A stretch of 64,000 nucleotides of DNA from Talinum fruticosum (Eukaryota > Streptophyta > Magnoliopsida > Caryophyllales > Talinaceae), in NCBI GenBank assembly GCA_021018815.1, contig JAITYX010000012.1, forward strand, positions 3,273,001 through 3,337,000. Reading direction: 5' to 3'. Below are positions 35,999-48,560 of this stretch, piece by piece; the stretch's first letter is position 1, and every line of letters starts with the position of its first letter. Position numbers and translations under genes: made by a program. Below the pieces are notes generated by a model. It did not search any database, was not told where the DNA came from, and saw only the letters and a program-made list of their open reading frames with translations.

Positions 35999-36988
35999 TA
36001 GGGGTGTGCAGAAAAACCGAAACCGAAAAACCAATCCGAAAACTCGAACCAAAAAGCGGTTAACCCTATAGATTTTTCTTAAAGAATCGGTTCGGTAAAT
36101 TATTTTCGGTTCGCGGTTCGGTTTCGGTTCGGAGAAATGAAAAATCGGTTAATCGAACTAAATCGAACTTCTTTTTTTATAAAAAAAAACATGAGTATAA
36201 ATAGATCTTTTGGGTTAAGCTTAAGTCTTGGAAAACCCTAATTGCTCCTGCTGCTCGCTCGCCCCCTCTCCCACCTGTCTTTTTCATCTCCTTCTCCCCT
36301 CCCCTGCCCTTCTCTCTCCGGTCGACCACTCCACCTGACCATCCCGGCGCACGGCGTCACGGTGACTACTTCCTTCCCGAGTAGATCCGATGGTTGTTGC
36401 TCAACGTTTCTCTGTCGTCTTCACTCCTCTCCCACCTCTCTCTCTCCTCTTCTCTTCCTCTCTCTTCCATCAACACTCTTCCTAACCCTCCCCGGAGATC
36501 TAATGGCTAATGGTCGTTGCTCGACATTTTTATCTTCTTTGCCTCTCTCGGTGTCCTTCGCTCGAAGAGTTCGCCGATCTTCTACAACCCTCCTTTTTCT
36601 TCATCATCTGGCGCATGCTGCTCCTCCATTTTAATTTCCGTAATTTTTTTGTTTTTGCTTTTACTTTTGAATCGATTTGTGGATGTTGTTTGTGCCTAGA
36701 TCTTTGTACCGATGCTTGAAAGATACACAATTGGTTGCGTTTTCTACATGATTTTGCTTGTTGGATATTTTCAATTAGTCGCTTTTACTTTCTATAATGG
36801 GTACCGTTAACCGACCCGAAAAGTCGGTTAACCGGTCATTTCGGTTCGTTTACAGATCAAATTCTCATCAAACCGAATTTTTCGTTAACCAAAAATTTTG
36901 GTTCGGTTACAGTTCAACTTTTTGATAAACCGAAAATTCGATTAACCGATTTTCGGTTAACCGGTTAACCGACTCGTGCATACCTCTA
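35999..36988. mobile_element. Non-autonomous hAT element with gene-like insert
   Basis: The terminal inverted repeats are TAGGGGTGTGCA (35999) and TGCATACCTCTA (36988), two mismatches. The flanking 8-mers GTTTTTAC and ATTTTTAC match at 7 of 8, the hAT duplication length. Both subterminal regions carry many CGGTTCGG / CCGAACC and GGTTAACCG motifs. The middle (36190-36720) is not repeat-like: it has a TATA box, a telo-box and a pyrimidine-rich leader. No transposase is present. Confidence 0.8.
36196..36241 (+). promoter_or_regulatory. Promoter-like segment inside the hAT element
   Basis: TATAAATA at 36196-36203, then AAACCCTAA (telo-box) at 36233-36241 and a CT-rich leader. This is the arrangement of many plant housekeeping genes. 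Function is inferred. Confidence 0.4.
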
Positions 36989-37299
36989 ATTTTTACTAGT
37001 TCATGTGTTTTAAATTATATTATGAGTGAGTAGTTTCTTTTTCTTAGGATAATCTAATTGAAACCCCGACAAATTATTTATTTTGAAACAAATTTTTATA
37101 TTTAATTTCTTGTTGATTTTATTCCACGATTTTATAATAATTTGTTCTTAGTGTTCATCATTTTATACTTTTTGATTAATTAGAGTGCATGGTAATTAGT
37201 TTAATATAAATCCATATGACGAGTTTAAAGGATTTAAGTACGTAAACGCATAGTTTTTAGATATAAGTATCACCCTAGTTTATCATAAATGGCTCATAC

Positions 37300-40200
37300 T
37301 GTAATACCCGAAAAATTAAGGTGCTTGCTTAGTGAGGAATTAAGTTATTAAAAGTTAAAAATTCAAAATTATTAAATTAAGAGAATTATAACTTTTCCAA
37401 ATCGAAATTAAAACTCGAGAACCGAAACCCGAGCATGGGTTAGCTTAAATGGGCTTATTGAAATTAAATTTGGGCCCAATTTGTTAAAGTCCAAAACAGA
37501 AAAATTAAAACAAAAAGAAAAGAAAATGAGAAAGCGGTGGTTGGCATTTAAGGAAGATTAATGGCATTTGGTGGGAGTAATTAACCAAGAGAAAGAAAGG
37601 GGTCCAATGGGAATTAACCACCAAAACCCAATAGGTGTTAAAAGGAAATGAAGAGAGATAATGGGTGATTGAGAACAAAGAGGGGAACGTAAGGGAAGCG
37701 AGAGGAAAGCGAGAGCAGAGACAGAGCAGAGACGAAGAGGCAAAGGACGAGAGAGCCCGAGAGGAATCAAGAGCGAGAGGAAGAACAAGAGATTGAGAGG
37801 AAGAGTGCGAGGGATCGGGACCCCGAAACGAGAGAGCCGAGAGTGAGAACGCAAGAGAGACCAAAGGGGAATAGAGAGGAGGAGGAGGCACGGCATGCTC
37901 GCCTGGCCGGCAAGCGAAAGAACGACGGCCGGTGAGCGAGAGGAGGATAGGCGGCGAAATTGGACAGAACCCGGACATAACCAAGACCAGGGGTGAGAAG
38001 AAAGAGGGAGTGAGAACCACGACAAAAGCGGAGATAGAGAGATGGCAAGGGATTGAGCAAGAAAAGCGAGAAATCGAGAGACCGAGAAGCGAAACTAGAC
38101 CAAAAGGGGTAGCGAGAGACTAAAAAGAGCAAGAACGTGAGAGGCTCGGGCAAGAGAAACAGAACGAAGAAGCAAAGGGTTGGGAAAGAAGAAGGAAAGG
38201 GAAACCGAGAGGAAGAAAGGGAAAGCGAAAGCGAAATCGAAACCCAATTCAATCCAAAACCGAAATTCTTAGAATCACTAAGAATCAAAGGGTGAGTAAT
38301 TCAAATTCATCCTCTAAAGATAAAACAAATTAGGTAGATTAAATTCGAAATAGATTCATAAAATTGAATACCCTAAGTTAATTAAAGAAGTAAGAGGCCT
38401 AAATTCACGAAATTAGCAACTCACGAATTGAAAAGCATGTTGTGAATTATGTGTCTAATTCATGAATTTAATGATGATTAAATATTGTTGAGCATGATTA
38501 TTAAGCTATGTATTGAGAATTTGATGAAAGTAGCTTGAATAAAATTAGTAAGAGAAATCCGAAAATTGAATTCATGATTTAGGTGTAGATTTTTCAGTAA
38601 TTTAGCCTACTATATGAATTATTGTGCTTTCATGAGTTGCCCAAAATTCCTGAAAATTTTACTGTAACTTCATGGTAATTTATGAGAATTTCTTGTAACT
38701 TTTGGTATCCGTTGGATGAGTAGATTGGAAGATATGGATTTTTGAGTGAAAATGTGTTGTTTTGGGCAAAATCGGAACTAATTGAGTAATTGAGTTAGAA
38801 ACTGAAATTTAAGAAACTATATGTCTAGATTAAGAGCTATATATAAATTAAGGAAAGTTATGAAACCATAAACCACCTATGCACGATAATACGCAATCAC
38901 GAAGTAATAAATTCGATAATTAGAAATTATAATAGATATGATTACTATTATGATATGTTTAGATTAAAGTACATCGATTATAGATGACATAAGCATGCCT
39001 ATATGAGTTGGATTGATTGTACTTGAGTTGGAACCTACTTATGTGAATTGCTACTTGCGAAGATATTACGTATGAAGATATTGAGCATGAATTATATGAA
39101 TTAATGCATCTTGTCGGTAAGTAATAAGAAGATAGTGAGAAAATAAGAAACATAAAGAACTCAAGAAGGGAAAAAGGATTGTGTTATTGATCTAAAACCC
39201 CACGAATTAAAGAACCCTCTGAAGCTATGGCCATAGAAGTGTCTCGTCAACTAAAGCCACGAATTATTTTGCTTCCACGAATTATTGACAGTATGCGTCC
39301 TTCGTAGTTCGAGGCAAGCCTCGAGGCCATGAATTATTTTGCCTCGAGGCCACAAATTATTTTGCCTCCAAGAACTGATCCCACGAATTATTTTGGCTCC
39401 AAGAACTAGGTCTTTAGAGCATAACATAATCTTCTTTCCATTCGAAACTAAGAATACTTAAAGAATTATGATGTGAAGAAACGAATGATTATGCATGATG
39501 AACAAGAAAGAAAGAAGCAATGATTTGTGAAATGCATAATTGATCTCAAGAAGAAGATTGAGAAGAAGAACGAATCCTAATTTCATAAGAAATGAATACG
39601 ACAAGAAGTAAGATATGATTTACGTGATGAATGCCTTACATGATGAATGATTCTATGACTTACTTGCGTAGAAAGACGAATGAAGTATGTTTGATTGAAT
39701 TCATAAGCAATTGATGTCATTGTGCTTTTTGGTAAGTTGGTAAGTTTAGTATCTCGCGTGTCTTAAGCATGTATGATATGAATCGCATGTTATGAAAGAA
39801 TAGTGAACTTGCGTGTGTTTGTTAATGAATTAATGAGCAAAGTGAAACCCGGGGTTGGGTTTGGGTTATTCACTAGGCTCGTGGAGCTCATGACCTCACC
39901 AACATTTTAGGTATAGCAGTAAGACTCTTAGGAGTGGCTTTTGGCTTTCGAAATAGCGGAAGGATAGGAGATGCCGGACTTATGACATGTTTTTCTATCT
40001 TCTTCTTCGTAAAGATGTTTGTAAAGATCGGTTGTATGTGAACTTAAGTTTTGACTATGAATATAAAGCCCTATGTGAATACTCGAGCGTGTGGCTCGTT
40101 GAGCATGTGTTGCTAATACTCCGAGCATGTGGCTCGTTAAGTTTATGAATGTGTTTCGTGCAAGGTTAAGGCTTTAAGCCTATGGGATTAGCCATATTAC

Positions 40201-40426
40201 GGAGGAAACTCTTCCGAAATTTTCCGAAAACCTTTGAAAACCTAGAAACACGCTTTCGCCAATCAAAGAGAAAAGTATTATAGATCTTTGTTACACATAC
40301 CCATCTCTTTTAATTACACATACCCATCAGTAATTAACCCTAAGTTGAGATCTTAAGTAGCCTTAGGGGTTCCTCTCAAGGAACCCCGACATGTAATACT
40401 CCTAGGGCGGGTCTTGGGGTGTTACA
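37300..40426 (-). mobile_element. Tekay/Del-like solo LTR, 3.1 kb, minus orientation
   Basis: Read on the minus strand it starts TGTAACACCCC (40426) and ends CGGGTATTACA (37300). The flanking CATAC at 37295-37299 and 40427-40431 is an exact 5-bp target duplication. It aligns with 60011-62804 along most of its length: the ATTACATGTCGG-region start, the repeated CACGAATTATTTTG block, and GGGCCCAAATTTAATTTCAATAAGCC near the other end. There is no internal domain. A 59-bp block at 40270-40328 is copied from its own flank. Long open frames at 37505-38288 (minus) are pyrimidine-bias artefacts. Confidence 0.85.
39270..39420 (-). repeat. Internal CACGAATTATTTTG repeats in the solo LTR
   Basis: Four to five copies of CACGAATTATTTTG alternate with GCCTCGAGGC-type palindromes. 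The homologous array in the other copy is at 60930-61080. Confidence 0.7.
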
Positions 40427-40431
40427 CATAC

Positions 40432-41547
40432 CCATCTCTTTTAATTAGAAAAGTATTATAGATCTTTGTTAAAACAATTTTTTTGTAGGTTATATGGTGT
40501 TTTTCTAAAACATAATGCTTTGATTAAATTCTAGTGCTAGTGTTAGGGTTATCAAAATAAATTAGTAGAGTTTATATTAAGGAAAAAAGAAACAGATCCA
40601 CTAGTAGTTATCTTCAACATATTAGCTCATGGATAGATCAATTTGTGTGTTAGTGACAAATATTAATTTACATGGTGGATATAGATTATATTAAGTCTTT
40701 TTATAAATTTGATATCTTTGATAATTATTTATTTGCTTTTTAGTTGTTTTCATTAGTTTGTCAATTTTAGTTACATTTTACAGTCTTTAATATTAATTTC
40801 GTTTATCACCCCAAAATTTTAATCTTTTAGGAATTTTTAATAATATTAGATTAGTTTAATTCGAGTCTTATTATATTTTAATTTTCAGATTATTTTTCTG
40901 TCGGTTTTGTTAATTTAAGTCAATTTGTTAGAAATTAAGTTAAAAATAGTTTCTTTTAGTAGTTTTTGCGTTTTGTGTATTTTTAGGGTTTAGATAGAAA
41001 CCTAATTTTGTGTGATTGAATTTCAAAATTTTTGGAATTTATTTGATAATTTTTCACATTTAATTATTGACTTTAATTGCTACAAGTTTTTAGTTTATTA
41101 AATTCATAAATTTAGTTTTAAATTTTTATTTTATATTTTTAGGATTGGGTTAGATCTTCAAAATTATTTTTATAATTAGGTTAATTTTATTAGCTATTTT
41201 CATACTTATTTTAGAGCAGTTTATTATTTAATTTTTAGTTTAGATTTTGTTTTGTTTTATTGCTTTTATTTTCTGGAATTATAAAAATATATTTTCTACG
41301 TTGTAGATTAATCATATTCTGTCTAATTTATTTGGTAAGTTTATTAGAAAATTTTCTATTATTTTAGTTATTAATTTTCTAATTTATAATTTATGTTTTG
41401 TTTTAAAGAGTAATAGTTTAATTAGATTAACACTTACATATTTTTCCTCGTGGATTCGGTCCCTACTTCCCTATGCTATATTGTTAATTATAAGTTTAAG
41501 TAGTGGTTTAATTTATAATTATACGACAAGCTAACTTCTTTTCATTG
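40432..41547. other. AT-rich LTR-like remnant
   Basis: No gene. Near 41450-41530 the sequence GTGGATTCGGTCCCTACTTCC, followed by an AT stretch and ACGACAAGC, resembles the 3' end of some plant gypsy LTRs, so this may be a decayed LTR cut by the LINE at 41548. Weak. Confidence 0.3.
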
Positions 41548-41565
41548 GTTGCCCCCTATAAGTTT

Positions 41566-42379
41566 CTACATTTCCTTTCTATTTGCTGAATAACTCCAGT
41601 TGGAATAATGAATATCTAACTCCGGTATGTGAATAGATTCAAGCATTAGAGCATCAATAAGTTGTATCCTTCTTGCATATGTTAACTTCTTAGCTGGCCA
41701 TGCATTTATTTTGGCAGTGACTTTTTCCACAAGATGTTGACAGTCTTTCTTGTTCAGTCTCCGAGACTTCACATCCACACCAAGATATGTAAATGGCAAT
41801 TTACCTTTATGAAATCTAGTGCAATCTTCTAATGTTGTTGCCATGTAAGCGCTAACCCCAACACATACAATATGTGATCTACTTTGTATGATTGGCTTCA
41901 AGTCTTGAGCAATTAGAGAAGTGCTTTAATATAATCAAGAGACAGCTAACATTGAAGTGCCTCGCTTTGTAAAATAGGAGAAGGTCATATGCAAGACTTA
42001 GGGTACAAAGTTTCATGTCCCTATAGCTGGGTGGAATTTGAATCTATACTTGTTGAGTAGGTATCCTTAATACCCTTGTCGGGTATTCCATAATCAAGAC
42101 AAATATCAACGGGGACATGGGGTCTCCCTATCTCATCCCTCTTTTGCTTTGAAAATAGTCATAGAGGTTTCCATTCAAATTAATTGAAAAGCACGCAGTG
42201 GTGATGCAAGTCACAAATCTATGCACCATTTTGAGTGGAAATCCATAGCCCAAGAGTAGCTCTTCTATGAATTTCCACCTAACAGTATCATAAGCTTTTT
42301 CAAATCAATCTTCATTATGCATCTAGGTGAGATGCCTTTTCTATTGTAAAGTATTACTTTATCCTCACATATTATAATA
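41566..42379 (-). pseudogene. LINE ORF2 reverse transcriptase, C-terminal part
   Basis: On the minus strand the order is ICEDKVILYNRKGISPRC, KIDLKKAYDTVRW with a 1-bp frameshift near 42300, FIEELLLGYGFPLKM, GDPMSPLIFVLIMEY near 42110, and then, in other frames, LPFTYLGVDV near 41790 and RRIQLIDALM near 41650. The catalytic YADD region is not recognisable between 42060 and 41905, where the reading frame is lost. Motif order is that of plant L1 reverse transcriptases. Confidence 0.8.
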
Positions 42380-42650
42380 TGAAGACTCGGATTCTAACTC
42401 CATATATTTTTGTGAAAAGACTCAGGAATAAACTTCTATCTCTCTTGAGTTTTGGTTGTAAGTCATTATGAGCTTCATAGAACCTCATATCTAAGTTTTC
42501 ATTTTTGTTCTGAGTGACTCGGATATCACTTTGTTCTATATCCTCTCTTCCGAGGTATTCGACCTACTCGTAATATACTTGAACCATGGTATGATCGAAT
42601 AATTCTTTTGACGCATTTTATTGTAGTACTCGACCGTGTTTGCCAACTCG
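42380..42650 (+). repeat. Truncated 5' LTR of the Sirevirus
   Basis: It matches the first ~275 bp of the 3' LTR and then jumps at CCAACTCG to GAGCCT, the last bases of a Met-type primer site. About 1.2 kb of LTR and half the primer site are gone. Confidence 0.85.
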
Positions 42651-42704
42651 GAGCCTATCTAGCCTTTCAAGAAGGATCTAACAATCCAAAGGTCTAAAGA
42701 TTAG

Positions 42705-45700
42705 ATGGCTTAAAACATTGGAGAGTTTGATCAAGGAAGATCTTCCACTGCACCACCAAAGTTTAAAGGATCAAACTTCTTGCACTCGGAAGAAACCGAT
42801 GGAATGATTTCGTTGGACAACCATGAAGATGTTTGGAACATCATCCAAGAAAGCAACTACATTCCAATGAAGATGGAAGGTACAAAATCTGTGCCTAAGG
42901 AAAAATTTGAGTACACTAATGAAGAGTTAGAGAGGTTCGTAAAGAACTTCAAAGCAATGAACATTCCGATGTGTGTTATCGGCTCGGAAGAGTACAACAG
43001 AGTGTCAGCCGTGACATAGCCAAAGATGTGTGGGACACTCTTGTCAAAACATATGAGGGAATAAGCCAAGTGAAACAGGCAAAGATAAGTCGGTATCTTC
43101 ATAAATATGAACTGTTCAAAATGGAGCCGAAGAAAACATCACTTAGATGTTTATTCGCTTCACCGAGATTACAAACAATCTCAAATCTCCGGGCAGGAAG
43201 ATTTCTCATGAAGAAATGTGCAGAAAAATTCTGAGAAGTTTGCCAAAGAGAAGATGGGGTCCCAAGGTGACAACCATCGAGGAAGCTTAGAACTTTTCTC
43301 AACTAAAGCCGGACGAAGTGATTGGGAAGCCGCTTACCCATGAAATTCGCCTGGAAGAAGAAGATGTCGAGGTCAGCACTAAAAAGAACATTGCACCGAA
43401 GGCCTCGTAAAGTACAGGGTAAAGTCCGAGTTCCTTAGACTCGTAAGAGGATCCAATAGCACTCGTTGCCCGAGGCTTCAAAAGAATGATGAAGCACAAG
43501 AAATGGGAAAAGAGGCCAAAAGAAGAGTTCTACAAGAAGGATAAGAAGGATAGAAAAGGTAAATATTCTTCCCCTTCAAAGTTATCTTTAACTAAGAACT
43601 TTGGTTGTTTTGAATGTGGCAGCAAAGATAACATAGTCGAAGATTATCCGAAGAGAAAGAAGGATAGAAAGAAGAAGAAGGCTATGATGCCACCTGGAGT
43701 GATGACGACTCATATGAAGAAGATGATGATTCTGATGACTCAAAGTTTCCGATGGCACTAACAGATTCAAAAGCCGAATCGAGTCGATTCTGACAACTCG
43801 GACACCGAGGAGACAAGTCCTCGGGAGGTAATTGAATACTTTCTCAAGTTCTCCAAAGTTGAGTTGGCTAATTATATTTACACTTTAGAAGAAAAGTCCA
43901 ATTCGATTCTTCTCGGTTCAAAGAACAACTTGAGTCTCTTACTTCGAGAGCAACTGTTAGAAAAATGAATTGGAAAAGCCGAGACTAACTCGAAAGAACT
44001 CAAAACTAGTACTCAAACTAATGAGGTTGAGTCCGAGTTACTCGAAGAGAAAATGAGCATCTAAAAGAAAGCTCAATGAGTCTCAAGATCTTGTTTTGAA
44101 GTTTACTCAAGGTTAGAAAAACCTTGACAAGCTTTTAGGCTCTCGGTGTGTCTCCTTCGAGAAAGAAGGACTTGGTTTTAACGAAGAGGAGGAATCTAAT
44201 TCCTACTCAAATCTTTTCAAAACGGATTCCAACATTGTGAAGTTCAAGAAGGCTGAGCATGGTCCTATTCATAAGAATGAAAGAAGGACTGAGCCCAGCC
44301 TAGTTTTCAAGAGAAAACCTTCTCCACCGGTTTATAAAAGAAAAGATTTTCAAAAGAAAGAGACACGGACTCGGCTTTCTAGAAAGAAGACTCGGAATCG
44401 GACCAAACCCAAAGTCATTCAAATCTGGGTTCCCAAGAGTCTTCTTCCTCGAAAAAGATCTCAGTAAATAGAGTTACTAGGTTCGTTAGAGGAAGTGAGA
44501 AAGGTTAGCATGTTTCTAACTTGCAGGTAACTCGAAAAGGACGAAAGGTCATTGGTACTTAGACAGCTGGATGCTCACGCCACATGTCGGGAGATTCAAG
44601 ACTCTTTTCCGAGTTAAAAGATTTTAAAGGAGGCAAAGTCACTTTTGGAGATGACAGTAAGGGCAAGATTGGGAAAGGAGACAACCTGGTCAGCCCAGTT
44701 TATCTTGTCAAGGGACTAAAGTACAATCCGCTTAGCATCTCTCAATTGTGTGACAAAGGTCAAGAGGTAAGATTTACTCGGACCAACCTGCTATATTTAT
44801 GATGTAACCACCAAAGAGACTATTCCTCTTTTAGATCCAAGTTAGAACTTATCTTATTTAAAAGCATCATTGCATGATGATTCTTGGACATAGTATCGCG
44901 AGACTAGGTCATGTTAGCATGCACACTATCAAAAAGCTTGCATCTCATGGTTTAGTTAGGGTTTACCTTACTCTGCATTTAAGAAAGATAAAATTTGTGA
45001 AGCATGCACAAAAGGGAAACAGGTCAGATCATCCTTCAAACCTCTCAAAACTGTTTCCACATCTAAAGTGCTTGAGTTGCTTCATATGGATTTATGTGGT
45101 GAAATCTCAGTGAAGAGTCTCGGAGGTAAATCATATATATTTGTGATTGTTAATGACTACTCACAATTCACCTGGGTTTGTTTTCTCAAGAACAAAAATG
45201 AAGCTTTCAAAGAGTTTAGTAAGCTCTGCAGGAGCATTCAAGTAGAGTCTCGGACTCGGATCGGAAGAATTCAAACCGACCATGGAAGGGAGTTCGACTA
45301 CTCGGAATTTGCAGAGCTCGCGACAAGAATGGTATCTCTCATAACTTCTCAGCACCCAGAACACCTCAATAGAATGGGGTAGTAGAGATAAAGAACAGAA
45401 CTCTTGAAGAAATAGGAAGGACGATGATGATTGAACATGATCTACTTTACTATTTCGGGTTGAGGCAGTCAACACAGACAAACTATACATTGAACGGATG
45501 CCTCATCGGACCCATTTTGAAGAAAACTCCCTATGAGCTTTACAAAGGAAAGAAGCCCAACATTTCATACTTCAAACCCTTTGGATGTAAGTGTTTTGTT
45601 CACAACAATGGTAAGGATTACCTAACCAAGCTTGATGCTCTGGTCATATGAAGGTATCTTTCCGGGTTACTCATCTCATAGTAAAGTTTATCGTGTCTTT

Positions 45701-47662
45701 AATAAAAGAACTAACAAAGTGGAAGAAAGTATCCATGTTGTGTTTGATGAGATTGATTAGGGAAAAACGAGTCAACCCTCTCGGATCCGAAACTCACTCG
45801 AGATGAAGATAATCTTGCTGAAGCCAAGCTTAGACATAGTCAAAAGAAAGCAACTCGGAATGAGGCAGCTCGTAACATCATGACTCAGATCGAACTAGCT
45901 CAAGAACCAGCTCGAATGCTAAAGAACAAGCAAATGAGGAAACTCAGCAAGCTTAGACTATCGAAGATCAGCCAGGTTCAACCTACAAACTTGGTGAACC
46001 GAGAGAATAGGTAGAGTATTCAAATGTGCTTCGAGCCGACCACTAGAGAACATTTTGTCTTGACATCAACAAGTGGGGTAAGAACTCGTTCTTCTTTGCA
46101 AAATCTATGTGCATTCACTGCATTCATATAATTAATCGAACCCATAAATGCACTAGAGGCTTTAAATGAACCTGAGTGGGTAGAGGCCATACAAGAAGAG
46201 CTTAATCAATTTGAAAGAAACCAAGTCCGGACTTTGACCAAATGACCTTCGACCACCCAGTTATAGGAACCAAATGGGTTTTCAAGAACAAATTGAATGA
46301 GGATGGGTTAGTAGTAAGAAATAAGGCTAGACTTGTGGCTCAAGGTTACAATCAAGAAGAAGGGATTGATTGTGGGGAAACCTTTGCACCAGCTTGCTAG
46401 GATTGAAGCTATTAGAATCCTATTGGCATTTGCATCAAGCATGAATATTAAATTGTATCAAATGGATGTCAAATGTGTTTTTCTAAATGGTTTCATTTAA
46501 GAGGAAGTCTATGTTGAGCAACCCCTGGATTTGAAAACTCGGAATTTCCAAAGCATGTTTTCAAATTGCAAAAGGCTCTATATAGTCTTAAATAAGCTCC
46601 CGGAGCTTGGTATGAAAGACTCGAACACTTTCTTGGTTGAGAATGATTTCAAAAGAGGCCAGATTGACAAAACTCTTTCATAAAAACCAAGAGGAAAGAT
46701 TTCCTTATTACTCGGATTTATGTTGATGATATTATTTTTGGAGCTACTAATGAAAATCTCTGCCGAGAATTTTCTGAGTTAATGAGACAGGAGTTCCAAA
46801 TGAGCATGATGGGAGAGCTCAATTTCTTTCTTGGTCTACAAATCGGACAACATAAAGATGGCATCTATGTCCATCAATCTAAGTATACCAAGGAGTTGCT
46901 GAAGAAGTTCAAACTTCAAGATGTGAAACATGCAACAACACCCATGAGTAGCGAGTTTGAAACTGGACTCGGATGAAAAAGGTAAAGCAATGAGATCGAA
47001 ACTATATAAAGGTATGATTGGATCTCTGCTATATCTCACATCTAATAGGCCGGACATTAAATTTAGTGTATGTCTGTGTACAAGATTTCAAGCTAATCCA
47101 AATGAATCACATCTCACTCGCTGTGAAGAGGATTTTTAGATATCTTATAGGCATTTAGAATCTTTGTCTATGGTTTTCCGGAGACTCGGAACCGAACCTC
47201 ACCTGGATACTCGGATGCCGACTATGCTGGTTACAAGGTTGATAGAAAGAGCACATTAGGAGCATGCCAGTATTTGGGTCAATCCTTTATATCTTGGCAC
47301 TCAAAGAAGCAGTAACTCGGTTGCTCTATCAACTGTTGAAGCCGAGTACATTGCAGCTGGAGCGTGCTATGCTAAGATTCTATGGATCAAACAACACTTG
47401 AAGGATCTTGAACTTTCATTCAAATCATCCCAATCAAGTGTGATAATCGGAGTGTAATCAGCATCACTAAGAATCCAGTCCAAGCACTCTAAGACAAAGC
47501 ACATCGAGGTCGGTATTATTTTCTGAGAGACCATTCCGAGAAAGCCGATATTGAACTTGAATTCATTCCTACGAAATTTCGGTTAGCTGATATTTTCACT
47601 AAGCCACTTAGTAAGGATCAGTTTTGTTTTTTAGGAATGAGCTTGGGATGATTAATGCTTGA
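42705..47662 (+). pseudogene. Sirevirus gag-pol polyprotein, decayed
   Basis: This polyprotein would build the particle and copy and integrate the element. Gag: PPKFKGSNFLHSEET (42760), VWDTLVKTYEGI (43030), RKILRSLPKRRWGPKV (43225). A decayed zinc knuckle CFECGSKDN (43610) is followed by an acidic stretch. Protease region: GHWYLD at 44550, then MSGDSRLFSELKDFKGG (44584) and SISQLCDKGQEV (44730). Integrase: LGHVSMHTIKKLASHGL (44905), LLHMDLCGE (45075), DYSQFTWVCFLK (45155), QTDHGREF (45270). Reverse transcriptase: [14 protein letters not shown] (46268), [16 protein letters not shown] (46324), YQMDVKCVFLNG (46458), IYVDDIIFGAT (46720) with its YVDD active site, FFLGLQIGQHKDG (46823). RNase H: SDADYAGYKVDRKSTLG (47210), STVEAEYIAAG (47330), HSEKADIELEFIPTKF near 47540, stop at 47662. 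At least a dozen stops and frameshifts were seen, including one two codons after the ATG. Confidence 0.9.
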
Positions 47663-48560
47663 TTATAGGTTTTATGCTCTTATTTTGAGAGTTTTACTTG
47701 ATTAGCAAATGGATCGGTTGACTTAGCAATGAGACCGAGCTATTAGTTAATTACGTTCGAGTCGCTCGTAAACCATACCGAGTCGGACTCAGTCTTGATC
47801 AAAATGGACACCAAACTTTTGAGATTATCTCTAGATGAATGGAGAATCTTAGAAAGATTTTTTAAAATTCTCTTTCTCTCTCTAACACGTGTCACTTTCA
47901 AAGAATTCGAACCGTTGGAGAGACAAACGCTGGAATTGTAGCCGTTGGACTGTTGAACGTCGTGACTATCCGAGAATGTCATTTAAATGTTGAGAAAGAA
48001 GGTTGAAGGACATTTCCGTTCTCTCTATAAATAAAATCTATTTGTCTTCATTTCTTCACTTTGCGCTTACTTTTTCTACCACTTCATCTCATACTTACCG
48101 CCCAATCGCACTCGCTCGTCCGTCCTCCTCCGCCCAACTAGCACCACCGTCTTGATCTATTTCTTTTTCTTGTTTTTAATTTTTTGTGTCCAACATTAAG
48201 TGTATTTACTTTCCACTTTTCTTCCCTCCTTTTTGCTGAAATACTAGGGGGAGAAAAATAGAAAATTTGATGTTTCGCTTAGGAGGAGTTTCTTTCCCTC
48301 CTTTTGTTGTAAATATTCTTTGATGAATGAATGTTAATGTTTATCTTTTCTATATTCTAATCATTTCTGAGTTTCCTTTAGTATTTATCTACTCTACTTA
48401 GAAATCGCTTTGGTTCTAACATCCGATTTGATCCGGAATTTCTTTACACTCTACTTGCCATGATACGTAAGAAATCACGGATCATTGACACTGAAAATTT
48501 AATTTGTACTAACAAGTTTCTATCTTAAGAATGGAATGCCTTTCATCAAAAAGGGGAGAT
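47663..48560 (+). other. Spacer between pol and the 3' LTR, with polypurine tracts
   Basis: About 900 bp without coding signal. AAAAAGGGGAGAT (48549-48560) directly precedes the 3' LTR as the primary polypurine tract. A second tract, TAGGGGGAGAAAAATAG, lies near 48246. Multiple such tracts are a described Sirevirus trait. A CACGTG core is at about 47886. Confidence 0.75.
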
